Source: Allorhodopirellula heiligendammensis
GTDB lineage: Bacteria; Planctomycetota; Planctomycetia; Pirellulales; Pirellulaceae
Direction: 5' to 3'
Length of the DNA: 64,000 nucleotides
NCBI RefSeq assembly: GCF_007860105.1
Contig: NZ_SJPU01000002.1
Span: forward strand, 1,291,739-1,355,738
The notes under the pieces are model-generated. The model saw only the letters and a program-made list of their open reading frames with translations, ran no database searches and was not told the origin of the DNA. The position numbers and the translations under genes are program-made. Numbering within the stretch: the stretch's first letter is position 1; each line of letters begins with the position of its first letter. Positions 44,647 through 52,806 of this stretch are shown here, one piece after another.

Positions 44647-46077
44647 ATGAATCCCGAAACCGATGCCCCACCCGCGCTGGATCGTGGCGACTTTCGAGTC
44701 CTCGTCGTCGACAACGAAGCCGCCCACGCTCGAGCGATGACGGAGAGCCTGGAAAAGGTGGGGTACCGCTGCGAAGTGGCCACGAGCGGTCCCCAAGCCG
44801 CCGATTGGATCCAGCGGGAGACGTTTGATATCGTGATTACCGACATGGTGATGAACGATATCGACGGCATGAAAGTTCTCAAGCTCGCACGCGAACGCCT
44901 GCCGGACTGCGAAGTCGTGATGGTGACCGGCCATGCCACCGTGCCGATTGCCGTCGAGGCGATGAAGAAAGGCGCGTTCAGTTTTCTTGAAAAGCCGATC
45001 ACGCCCTCGGGATTGCGGGCGATCGCTGAAAAGGCCGCTGAAACAGTCGCCCTGCGACGCCAGAATACGGAGCTGATGCAGCGACTCGATGAACGTTTTG
45101 GGTTCGAAGGGATCATCTACACCAGCCAGAAGATGCAGACGGTCATCGATCGACTCAAACGCATTGCCGCAACCGATGCGACCGTGCTGATCACCGGGGA
45201 GAGCGGGACGGGCAAAGAGATGGTGGCTCAAGCAATTCACCAGAACAGCCCGCGACGAAACAAGCGGATCGTCGCGTTGAACACGCGAGCGGTGTCCGAG
45301 AGCCTCGTCGAAAGTGAATTGTTCGGCCACGTGAAAGGCTCGTTCACCGACGCGGTTTCCGACCGGGAGGGTGCGTTCGAATACGCCAACGGTGGCACGC
45401 TGTTCCTTGACGAAGTCGGCGATATGCCGATGAGCACGCAAATCAAGTTGCTGCGGGTGCTCGAAGAAAACCAGATCACACGGGTCGGCGGTAACAAGAC
45501 GATCAAGGTCAACGTGCGATTGATTTCGGCTACGAATCGTCCACTTGAGGAAATGATCGAAGCGGGGACCTTTCGAAACGATCTTTATTTTCGCTTGAAG
45601 GTGGTCACGATCGAGTTGCCGGCCCTGCGTGAGCGACGCGATGACGTGATCGCGTTGATGGACCATTTTCGCAAGATGTTCCTGCGTCGACATGCCAAGC
45701 CCACAGCTCGGTTCACCCCCTCGGTCACGAAGAAGTTTTACGCCTATGACTGGCCGGGCAACATCCGCCAATTGCGTAATTTTGTCGAAACGATGGTGGT
45801 ATTGGATACCGACGGGTCGCTCGACGACGACGACCTGCCCCCTGAATTAACCGACGATGAGGTCGCCGGTGATGATGATTCCCAGGCATCGGCGGCGTTG
45901 TCGACGGGGCCGTCGGCGCTGATTGGCCAACCGCTCGCCACAATCGAACGCTGGGCAATCGAGGAAACACTCAAGCTCGCAGGGGACAATCGCGAACAGG
46001 CCGCAAAGATGTTGAAGATCGGACCGCGCACCCTGTATCGACGGCTCGACGACTACAGCAAAAAAGACGAAGCGTGA
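44647..46077 (+). CDS. NtrC-type response regulator with altered GAFTGA loop
   Basis: 476 residues. Receiver domain 16-130: phospho-acceptor Asp66 in DIVITDMVM, Lys116 in EKPI. AAA+ domain from about 154: Walker A GESGTGKE 184-191, Walker B TLFLDEVG near 251-258, arginine-finger region FRNDLYFRL. The sigma-54 contact loop reads GSFTDA at 231-236 where GAFTGA is expected. The C-terminal Fis-type helix-turn-helix is intact (LKLAGDNREQAAKMLKIG). No cognate histidine kinase is adjacent. The stop overlaps the GTG start of bioF. Whether it activates sigma-54 promoters is doubtful without a test. Confidence 0.93.
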   Translation: MNPETDAPPALDRGDFRVLVVDNEAAHARAMTESLEKVGYRCEVATSGPQAADWIQRETFDIVITDMVMNDIDGMKVLKLARERLPDCEVVMVTGHATVPIAVEAMKKGAFSFLEKPITPSGLRAIAEKAAETVALRRQNTELMQRLDERFGFEGIIYTSQKMQTVIDRLKRIAATDATVLITGESGTGKEMVAQAIHQNSPRRNKRIVALNTRAVSESLVESELFGHVKGSFTDAVSDREGAFEYANGGTLFLDEVGDMPMSTQIKLLRVLEENQITRVGGNKTIKVNVRLISATNRPLEEMIEAGTFRNDLYFRLKVVTIELPALRERRDDVIALMDHFRKMFLRRHAKPTARFTPSVTKKFYAYDWPGNIRQLRNFVETMVVLDTDGSLDDDDLPPELTDDEVAGDDDSQASAALSTGPSALIGQPLATIERWAIEETLKLAGDNREQAAKMLKIGPRTLYRRLDDYSKKDEA

Positions 46078-47276
46078 TCCCTATCGGAGGTGATCCGCTG
46101 TCCGGTTTCGCAGCTGCGCTCGACCAAGTTGCGGCGCAGAATCGTCGCAGACAGCTGCGGCCCTCGCGGATTGCTGGGCCGTTTCTCATTCAACAAGATG
46201 GCACCCGGCTTCTCAATTTCGGCGGCAACGATTATCTCGGCGTCGTCGCCGATGCATTGACGGATTCTGGCGTCGCCGCCAGGAGCGAACTCCCCAGCGG
46301 TGCCACGGCGAGCGCCCTCGTTTGCGGATGGACGCCGCAGCATGAACGCTTGGCAACGGCGATTGCGCAGGCCGAGGGAAGCGAAGCGGCGGTGGTGTTT
46401 CCATCGGGATATGCCGCCTGCTGTGGTGCGGTGGCAACGCTCTGTCGCGCCGGTGATTTGATTCTTAGCGATGAGCTCAATCATGCCTCGTTGATCGATG
46501 GCTGTCGGTCCTCGCGTGCGCAACGAATGGTTTATCCGCATCGAGACGCAAGCTTTGTTCGTGCATTGCTCTCGCAAAAGCGAAGTCAATTTGAACAGGT
46601 GTGGATTGTCACCGATGGTGTTTTTAGCATGGACGGCGACGCGGCTCCGCTGCCTGAACTCGTCGCCATTGCCCAACAGTACCAGGCCACCCTGCTCATC
46701 GATGAGGCTCATGGAACCGGTGTGCTGGGTGAGCGGGGCAGCGGTTTATGCGAAGCACTTGGATTGCAAGAAAAAATCCCGATCCGCATCGGCACGCTCA
46801 GTAAAGCGGTCGGGCATCAGGGCGGTTTTGTCACCGGCCCGCGCACGGTGATTGATTACCTAATTCAGTTTTGTCGTACGCTGATCTACAGCACCGCGTT
46901 GGCTCCCGTCACTGCGGCGGGCGCGTGTGAAGTGATCGAGCAGATGGGGGGCTGGGGTGATCGGCGATCGCATCTCGCTTCGCTGGCACGCTACACCCGC
47001 GAGCGTCTTCAACGCGAATCCTGGTTCTCGCCCAGCGACGTAGCAGCACTTAGCGAGCTCGAATCAGGTATCCCGATCGTGCCCTTGGTCGTCGGTAGCG
47101 ATGAGCGGGCCGTTCAACTGAGCAGGCGACTCGCCGAGCGAGGGTTTTACGTTCCAGCGATCCGGCCACCGACGGTACCCGAAGGTACGGCGAGACTGCG
47201 TCTCTCGTTGTCCGCTGTGCATCAAACAGAGCATGTCGATTCGCTGATCGAAGCAATCACACACTGCTCGTCGTAG
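46074..47276 (+). CDS. bioF: 8-amino-7-oxononanoate synthase (alpha-oxoamine synthase family)
   Basis: 400 residues, PLP-dependent fold type I. The start is a GTG overlapping the upstream TGA. It joins an acyl group with L-alanine (biotin pathway). Visible: LNFGGNDYLGV, EAAVVFPSGYAACCG, DELNHASLIDGCRSS, TLLIDEAHGTGVLG and TLSKAVGHQGGF with the PLP Lys. The 2-amino-3-ketobutyrate CoA ligase paralogue is similar; BioF is favoured by overall fit, not certain. The stop codon is the first base triplet of a dispersed inverted repeat (47274). Confidence 0.85.
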   Translation: MIPIGGDPLSGFAAALDQVAAQNRRRQLRPSRIAGPFLIQQDGTRLLNFGGNDYLGVVADALTDSGVAARSELPSGATASALVCGWTPQHERLATAIAQAEGSEAAVVFPSGYAACCGAVATLCRAGDLILSDELNHASLIDGCRSSRAQRMVYPHRDASFVRALLSQKRSQFEQVWIVTDGVFSMDGDAAPLPELVAIAQQYQATLLIDEAHGTGVLGERGSGLCEALGLQEKIPIRIGTLSKAVGHQGGFVTGPRTVIDYLIQFCRTLIYSTALAPVTAAGACEVIEQMGGWGDRRSHLASLARYTRERLQRESWFSPSDVAALSELESGIPIVPLVVGSDERAVQLSRRLAERGFYVPAIRPPTVPEGTARLRLSLSAVHQTEHVDSLIEAITHCSS

Positions 47277-47376
47277 GATGGGACCCTTGTCCCGTCCGAG
47301 CAATCTGTCCCGTCCGAGCAATCTGTTCGGTTCACCATGCCCATACGGCGCGCTCGGGACAATGGTCCCAAACTAC
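47274..47376. repeat. Dispersed inverted repeat, copy 3, with an 18 bp internal duplication
   Basis: Left arm gggacccttgtcccg (47280-47294) and right arm cgggacaatggtccc (47355-47369) pair at 14 of 15 positions. The 18 bp unit beginning tgtcccgtccgagc is duplicated at 47288-47305 and 47306-47323. The left end overlaps the bioF stop codon TAG (47274-47276). It lies between bioF and the convergent thioesterase gene. Confidence 0.8.
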
Positions 47377-47384
47377 GCATCGGG

Positions 47385-47852
47385 CTAGGTGGGACTGAGG
47401 TCCGGCAGTCTCGCAGGCTTGCCGTTGACGTCCAAGCATGCGATCACCGACACTGCTTCGACCAATAGGGTGTCGCCTCGATGGATCATGTAGCGATGCC
47501 GCATGCGGACTTTCCTGACATCGAGCACCTCTGTGGTAACTGTCAGGAGATCGTCAAAATCTGCTGGTGCGTGATAGCGGACATTCATCTCCGTCACTAC
47601 CAGCATGCGGCCACTATCCTCGATGGCTTTGTAATCGTGGCCGATGCTGCGGAGCATTTCCACTCGGCCACGCTCAAAGTAGTTGAGGTAATTTGCGTGG
47701 TGGACCCGTCGCTGACCGTCGGTTTCTTGGTAGGCCACTCGAAACTCAAGGGAGTGTCGCAGTAGGCTGTCGGTCTCGCCCGATGTCGTCCCGGCCGCCC
47801 ATTGCGCCCCGCCCCCCGATGTTGTCCCGCCCACGGCAGAAGCATCTGTCAC
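47385..47852 (-). CDS. Acyl-CoA thioesterase (YbgC/FadM-like hotdog)
   Basis: 155 residues, GTG start directly after the stop of the DUF59 gene (1 bp apart). Hotdog core: FRVAYQETDGQRRVHHANYL with the catalytic Asp, NYFERGRVEMLRSIGHDYK, VTEMNVRYHAPADFDDLL, and RMRHRYMIHRGDTLLVEA. The N-terminal about 25 residues (Gly/Thr-rich) are poorly conserved, so an internal start is possible. Probably co-transcribed with the DUF59 gene. Confidence 0.88.
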   Translation of the reverse strand: MTDASAVGGTTSGGGAQWAAGTTSGETDSLLRHSLEFRVAYQETDGQRRVHHANYLNYFERGRVEMLRSIGHDYKAIEDSGRMLVVTEMNVRYHAPADFDDLLTVTTEVLDVRKVRMRHRYMIHRGDTLLVEAVSVIACLDVNGKPARLPDLSPT

Positions 47853-47853
47853 C

Positions 47854-48174
47854 TTAAAAGATGCCCAGGTGGTCGCGGGCTTCCTCGGTCATGCATTCGG
47901 GCGACCAGGCTGGTTCCATCACCACTTTGACTTCGCAGACATCGACTTCTGCGAGCGATTCTGCGGCGGCTTTCGTTCCAGCGACCAATTGTGGTCCTGC
48001 AGGACACATGGGGCTGGTCAGCGTCATTTCCACGTTCACGTCATGCCGACCGTCTTCCTTTTCTTCGCCCACGGCAACGACGTATACCAATCCCAAGTCC
48101 ACAATATTGACATACAATTCCGGGTCGATCACCTCCTTGAGAGCTTCGCGAACCTTGTCTTCGGCTAACGCCAT
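47854..48174 (-). CDS. DUF59/MIP18 family protein (Fe-S cluster assembly factor type)
   Basis: 106 residues. Matches the MIP18/SufT/PaaD-type family: LKEVIDPELYVNIVDLGLVY, then LTSPMCPAGPQL with the conserved Cys. Family members help assemble iron-sulfur clusters; the thioesterase follows 1 bp later. No suf genes are in the window. Confidence 0.9.
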   Translation of the reverse strand: MALAEDKVREALKEVIDPELYVNIVDLGLVYVVAVGEEKEDGRHDVNVEMTLTSPMCPAGPQLVAGTKAAAESLAEVDVCEVKVVMEPAWSPECMTEEARDHLGIF

Positions 48175-48355
48175 TTCAATCGTCCAGTATCAATGATGCG
48201 GGCAAAATATTTCTGAAACCGTGTGAGCAACGCCCCGCGTTTGGCTGGGGAGGACGCGGCCCAAGGGGCACAGGGTCGAAGGACTTGGTCGGCGAAATAC
48301 GTGACTACCCGCCGTCAGCCTGTCCCCTGCACGATAGAACGCTCAGGCGGGTTGG

Positions 48356-48751
48356 TCAATGATTGCTGGCCAGATCCTCGGTCACGGGCACGATGGCACA
48401 GTAGGGCTGAATCGTCTGGATCGTCGCTGGGCCCACCCCTGAAATGCTCTCAAATTCAGCCCAGTTACGAAACAGTGAACGCGAATTGCGGAAATGAATA
48501 ATCCGCTGGGCCATCTTGGGGCCGATCTGGGGCAGCAATCCGAGCTCGTTCGCGGTGGCATCGTTCAAACTCAGCTTTATCAAGGGGCCTCGCGGCAGGT
48601 TCTGGCGCCGCAGTGGGCTGTCCGGCGGGCGGGGCCCGACCCATTGGCACAGGATAAAGACGAGTGCCACACCGACCAGCGGGATGTCAACGCCCGGGTT
48701 CTGCAGCGGTCCACGTGTGTCGTTGAATCGTCGATCGAGCTGTCGTCTCAT
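48356..48751 (-). CDS. ComEA-like helix-hairpin-helix protein
   Basis: 131 residues from ATG 48751, preceded by ggggaagcaag; a GTG at 48778 is the alternative. One transmembrane helix lies near 22-40 (VDIPLVGVALVFILCQWV). The C-terminal about 60 residues hold two helix-hairpin-helix motifs (LNDATANELGLLPQIGPKMA and FESISGVGPATIQTI). ComEA binds DNA in natural uptake; this form could do so at the membrane, but no other competence gene is present here. Confidence 0.85.
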   Translation of the reverse strand: MRRQLDRRFNDTRGPLQNPGVDIPLVGVALVFILCQWVGPRPPDSPLRRQNLPRGPLIKLSLNDATANELGLLPQIGPKMAQRIIHFRNSRSLFRNWAEFESISGVGPATIQTIQPYCAIVPVTEDLASNH

Positions 48752-48818
48752 CTTGCTTCCCCGGAGGATGGGGGCCACGCTCAGTCGAACATGGCTACGA
48801 CGTGTTCTTTTGATATTG

Positions 48819-49370
48819 TTATATCTTCTCTCGAATCATCGAAACGGCGACCCCCAGGAGCGAGTCAGCGACTTGACGATCGTCCCAGGTCCGCAGTGCG
48901 ACGTGGCCGCCAGGGAATTGGCAGACCACGAGGTCGCCCTCCTGACCTTCGCGGTTTTGCTCGACAACGAGATAGTCGCCGTCCAAGATGCCCTGCTGCG
49001 CGAAGGCGCCACCGGAGACCTGAACCAGAACTCGGTCGCCGGTTGCGAGCGACTTTCCCAAGTCGATCACTTGAGGTGAATCCAGATTCAATGGGGCGGG
49101 ATGTTCCGAAACGATACCCAGCAGCGGCAGGGCGGTGGTACTGCGGGCGTGCTCGCCAGTCAACTCGATCGCCCGCGACTTGTTCGCTTTCCGCGTGATC
49201 AAGCCCTTTTTTTCCAACGCCCGAAGATGGCACATCACGCCGTTGGGGCTTTTAATGCCAAAATGCTCCCCGATTTCGCGAACTGTCGGACCATATCCAC
49301 GATCTTGGATCAGCGAGCGGATTAGCTCGTAGACATGCCGTTGGCGTTCTGTCAGTTGAGGCGTAGCCAT
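48819..49370 (-). CDS. LexA-like repressor lacking cleavage site and Ser-Lys dyad
   Basis: 183 residues. The N-terminal winged helix is intact and LexA-like (LTERQRHVYELIRSLIQDRG, FGIKSPNGVMCHLRALEKKG). The C-terminal S24/LexA fold is recognisable (LPLLGIVSEHP, VSGGAFAQQGILDGDYLVVE, GDLVVCQFPGGHVALR), but alignment with E. coli LexA gives Glu89-His90 at the Ala-Gly cleavage site, Ala122 for the nucleophile Ser and Leu159 for the catalytic Lys. The last strand region is also shorter. It should therefore not self-cleave after RecA activation. DNA binding and dimerisation could remain. A separate canonical LexA may exist elsewhere in the genome. Confidence 0.9.
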   Translation of the reverse strand: MATPQLTERQRHVYELIRSLIQDRGYGPTVREIGEHFGIKSPNGVMCHLRALEKKGLITRKANKSRAIELTGEHARSTTALPLLGIVSEHPAPLNLDSPQVIDLGKSLATGDRVLVQVSGGAFAQQGILDGDYLVVEQNREGQEGDLVVCQFPGGHVALRTWDDRQVADSLLGVAVSMIREKI

Positions 49371-49490
49371 AAAGTTTCATGGGCGAGAAATTCGATCACG
49401 AGTTCCTTAGCATACTATCCCTTCCCCCCTGTCGGGATAAGTGCCTCTTTATTTCTCTTTTGCAGATTCATCCTCTCCGGCGGCCCCGAT

Positions 49491-50279
49491 TTAGCCCCCG
49501 AGACCACCCCAATAATAGAGCGTGAAGACGGCGCCGACGGGGATGCACCAGTAGGCAAACCAGTGCAGGCGATCCTCTTGGCTCCAGCGAATCAGCCATT
49601 TCAGGGCAGCGATTCCAACGAGAAATGCCACGAGAGCTCCGATGAGTAGGGTCAACAGCGGCAGCTCGCTGGCCGCTTCGCTGCCGTCAACGAGATCTTT
49701 GATCGCCAGCGTCACCGCTCCGCATATTGCCGGAATCGCCAGCAGAAACGAAAACGTAACCGAGTCCTCCTTGCTTAATCCCAGCAAACGTCCAGCGAAT
49801 ATCGTCGAACCACTCCGGCTGATCCCGGGCAGAATCGCGACGGCTTGGAAACATCCCACCACGAACGCGCCCATCCAACTCAGTTGGGTGTAGCGTTGGG
49901 CGCGTTTGGGAAGCTTGCCCAGTCCCAGCAACAAGATGCCCGTCAAGATTAGCATCGGTGCCGCGACGGCGGGCGACTCGGTGAGCCACGGAAAACCTTT
50001 CTTGATCGTCAGGCCAATCACGACAGCGGGTACTGTACCGACCACCATCAGCCCAATGACCCGGCGATCGCGGGTTAGCAAATCGAGGATCCGCCGCCAG
50101 TAGACGACGAGAATCGAACCGAGGGTGCCGGCATGCAGGATGATTACCAGCGTCGCCGATTCATCGAGTCCGCCCAGCAGATCGTTGAGGATCACGAGGT
50201 GACCTGACGAGCTGATCGGCAGAAACTCCGCGATCCCCTGGACGACGGCAAGGATGAAAACACGTAAAAGGTCGGTCAC
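49491..50279 (-). CDS. uppP: Undecaprenyl-diphosphatase
   Basis: 262 residues, membrane protein. It removes one phosphate from C55-PP during peptidoglycan and glycan recycling. Motifs: VQGIAEFLPISSSGHLVI (13-30) and AILPGISRSGSTIFAGRLLG, both typical of BacA/UppP, plus about eight hydrophobic segments. It is divergent from the DUF368 gene. Confidence 0.94.
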   Translation of the reverse strand: MTDLLRVFILAVVQGIAEFLPISSSGHLVILNDLLGGLDESATLVIILHAGTLGSILVVYWRRILDLLTRDRRVIGLMVVGTVPAVVIGLTIKKGFPWLTESPAVAAPMLILTGILLLGLGKLPKRAQRYTQLSWMGAFVVGCFQAVAILPGISRSGSTIFAGRLLGLSKEDSVTFSFLLAIPAICGAVTLAIKDLVDGSEAASELPLLTLLIGALVAFLVGIAALKWLIRWSQEDRLHWFAYWCIPVGAVFTLYYWGGLGG

Positions 50280-50397
50280 GTCGGTGCGGTCTTTGTAAAA
50301 GGTGAAGTGCGAGGCGGCATTGCCAACGGTATGTAGGAAACTACCTTAGCCGTTGCCGCTGCCCACCCCAGGGTCCGCACATTTTCACCACAACTTC

Positions 50398-51441
50398 ATG
50401 TCGACGAAACTAACTGTGACGAACATCCCTGAAATTGACGATTGTGACACCTCCGCTGCGACGAAGTCGAGTGTTCGCCGGGCCGCGACGGGGCGGGCGG
50501 GAACGATCACCGGAGACGCTGTGAATGTATTTCGCGGTTTTTGCATGGGGGCAGCCGATACGGTTCCCGGTGTCAGCGGTGGGACGGTGGCCCTGATCCT
50601 GGGGCACTATGACCGACTCATCGCCGCGATCAGCCACATCGACAGTGACGCGGTCAAGATGCTCGCGGGCGGACGATTTCGTGCTCTTTTCGAGAAACTT
50701 GACCTCCGTTTTTTGATCGCTTTGGCTGCTGGCATTGTCATTGGCATCGGCACACTCGCCGGTCTGATGCACTGGTTGCTGCTGCACCGCATGAACGAGA
50801 CGATGGCGGTGTTTTTTGGGCTGGTACTCGCTAGTGTGTGGGTGGTTCGCCGCAACGTTTCGAAGTGGACGCCGGGAGGTTATGTCGCACTGATTGTCGG
50901 GGCTGCGATTGCGCTGGCGGTCTCGAGCATTCCCGCTAGCAACGGCGACATTCACCTGCTGTATCTATTCTTGAGTGCCTCGATCGCGATCTGTGCGATG
51001 ATTCTGCCGGGCATCAGCGGCGCATTCGTGCTGTTGCTGCTGGGCGTTTACGAGCCAGTGATTGGGATGGTGAAACAGTTTTTTAAGCTGGACATTGAAC
51101 CCCTGCTCTTGCTGCGTTTAACCGTTTTTACGCTTGGATGCGGCTTCGGCTTGCTGGCGTTCTCCCGTTTGCTCAATTATCTGCTCAGGCATCATCGCGA
51201 CGTCACGATGGCAACATTGATCGGGTTGATGATCGGTTCGGTGGGGCGGTTATGGCCCTTGCAGGTCGTCACGCCGGAGACGGCAGGCCTCGAGCTCAAA
51301 TTCCAAGAAACCGTTTATGTCACGCCGGCGCAGTACGATGGCAGCGTCATCGTGCTCATCGCCCTCGCCGCGATCGCCGGGAGTGTCGTACTCATTGCTG
51401 ATCTTGTCACTCGACGGTTGACACCTGAGAAGATCCAGTAG
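50398..51441 (+). CDS. DUF368 membrane protein (PopT-type polyprenyl-phosphate transporter)
   Basis: 347 residues from ATG 50398; a TTG at 50353 would add 15. DUF368 motif GAADTVPGVSGGT at 51-63, a second similar motif later (MILPGISGAFVLLLLGVYEP), and about nine hydrophobic segments. DUF368 proteins (PopT) have been implicated in moving undecaprenyl phosphate across the cytoplasmic membrane. Divergent to uppP, 118 bp between starts, which supports a shared lipid-carrier role. Confidence 0.9.
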   Translation: MSTKLTVTNIPEIDDCDTSAATKSSVRRAATGRAGTITGDAVNVFRGFCMGAADTVPGVSGGTVALILGHYDRLIAAISHIDSDAVKMLAGGRFRALFEKLDLRFLIALAAGIVIGIGTLAGLMHWLLLHRMNETMAVFFGLVLASVWVVRRNVSKWTPGGYVALIVGAAIALAVSSIPASNGDIHLLYLFLSASIAICAMILPGISGAFVLLLLGVYEPVIGMVKQFFKLDIEPLLLLRLTVFTLGCGFGLLAFSRLLNYLLRHHRDVTMATLIGLMIGSVGRLWPLQVVTPETAGLELKFQETVYVTPAQYDGSVIVLIALAAIAGSVVLIADLVTRRLTPEKIQ

Positions 51442-51459
51442 CCGCTGGGCAAACTGCAA

Positions 51460-52749
51460 TCATTCATTGCGAAGCGTTTCGGCAAACTGATTTGCCGTGT
51501 CCGCTCTTAGCCGAGCGACGTCGTTGACGTCCCACAGGTCGTCCGGCTTGAGGTAGAGGTGTCCCCGTGAGTCGGGTTCCCCGTGGTCGGTAGGTCGCTC
51601 GTCGTCGGCAGGACCCTGGTTGTCGTGGGAGGTTTGGCTGTCGCTGGAGGATTCCCCGTCGGCAGTGACTAGCTGGGTGGCATAGAACCAATCACGCGTC
51701 GTGATCGCGACATGTTGCTGGCCTTGGCGGGTCACGACGGCATCATCAGGAGCCACGCTTTCCTGGTCGTGTGCGCGACGGGCCGCCCACACCTCCGGGC
51801 TCAGGGGGGACCGCGTTGGCTCGCTGGTCACTGCGGCCATGATCGCGGGCAGTCGGTCCGCTGAGGCGACGTTTCGATCGCGGATACCGACGCCGGAGAA
51901 GCTTGCGTCGCTGCCGCCCACCCGGCCCTCCGCATGCAAAGGGGCGGCCACGATCGGCACATGCAGATGGCAAGAACGCAGTGGTCCGGCGCGATGTCCG
52001 ATCGCGCCATTCTGGCCAAGGGCAAAACCGCTGGTACCCGCCAACACGATGGCGTCGTGACCCGTTTCAGCAGCGACTGAGTGTAGCAACCCGAATAACG
52101 CATCCACGAGCCGAATCTGGCACCCATAAGTCCGCATCCACGCCATCACCAGATCGGGATCGTCCGCTGCTCGTCGCAAAAAATGGGGCGGTTGCCAGTG
52201 CGGCAGAATCGCAGGCATGCCCGGGGGCTCGTCCACGTCGCTGCGGTGCTGCTGTTCGAGTTCAAGTTCGAGCGACTCGGCCGCGTCCAGCGGCGCCAGA
52301 TCGGCTTCATCGAGTTGGTCGATCGGAAACAGGTCGCGGGGCGCGTCCCACAAGCGAGTTAAGAATCGGCTGTGCAGCCAAACATGGGGATTATCGGGCA
52401 ATTGCTCGGCGGCGATCGCGACCAAGGATGCGAGCGTCGTGTCTTCGAGCGAATCCGCAACGCGGTCGCCGCCGGGTTGTGGAATCACCATCAGTTCGCC
52501 GATGGCGTCGGCGGAGGGCAAGCGGCTCAAACGTTCATCATCGGTCACAACCACCATGTGATCGGCCGGAAATTGACCGCACGAAAGCCATCTGTCCAGC
52601 TGCGCGAGGGGGTCGGTGACGGGGGTGACAGCGCGGTCCCAGACTGTTCCGATCGACGCCGCTGCATCGATCGACTCCGTGCGATTCCAGGACGAACCGT
52701 AGCAGGAGAGTGCCGCCGGCGTGAATCCTTCCAAAGTGAACAACAACAT
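51460..52749 (-). CDS. Degenerate sulfatase/alkaline phosphatase-fold protein
   Basis: 429 residues. The overall order recalls sulfatases: LFTLEGFTPAALSCYG at the N-terminus (where metal-binding Asp-Asp would sit is Leu-Glu), TPVTDPLAQLDRWLSCGQFP where C/S-x-P-x-R is expected, GQNGAIGHRAG in place of the DHG metal motif, and VPIVAAP. The C-terminal HLYLKPDDLWDVNDVARLRA resembles the final sulfatase segment. The catalytic residues appear missing, so it is probably inactive as a sulfatase. It is downstream of the adaptor gene on the same strand; the two are 57 bp apart. Alternative: a divergent phosphodiesterase. Confidence 0.7.
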   Translation of the reverse strand: MLLFTLEGFTPAALSCYGSSWNRTESIDAAASIGTVWDRAVTPVTDPLAQLDRWLSCGQFPADHMVVVTDDERLSRLPSADAIGELMVIPQPGGDRVADSLEDTTLASLVAIAAEQLPDNPHVWLHSRFLTRLWDAPRDLFPIDQLDEADLAPLDAAESLELELEQQHRSDVDEPPGMPAILPHWQPPHFLRRAADDPDLVMAWMRTYGCQIRLVDALFGLLHSVAAETGHDAIVLAGTSGFALGQNGAIGHRAGPLRSCHLHVPIVAAPLHAEGRVGGSDASFSGVGIRDRNVASADRLPAIMAAVTSEPTRSPLSPEVWAARRAHDQESVAPDDAVVTRQGQQHVAITTRDWFYATQLVTADGESSSDSQTSHDNQGPADDERPTDHGEPDSRGHLYLKPDDLWDVNDVARLRADTANQFAETLRNE

Positions 52750-52806
52750 TAATTAATTTCTAGTTTGTTTTGTGGGGGGAGTGAGCTCGCTAACGGCGAT
52801 CATCAT

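Noticed and set aside
44563-45771. 402-codon minus-strand open frame opposite the NtrC-type regulator
   Set aside because: The regulator is certain; the opposite frame has no domain.
48819-49370. Treating the LexA-like protein as a normal SOS repressor
   Set aside because: The active-site residues and cleavage bond are replaced.
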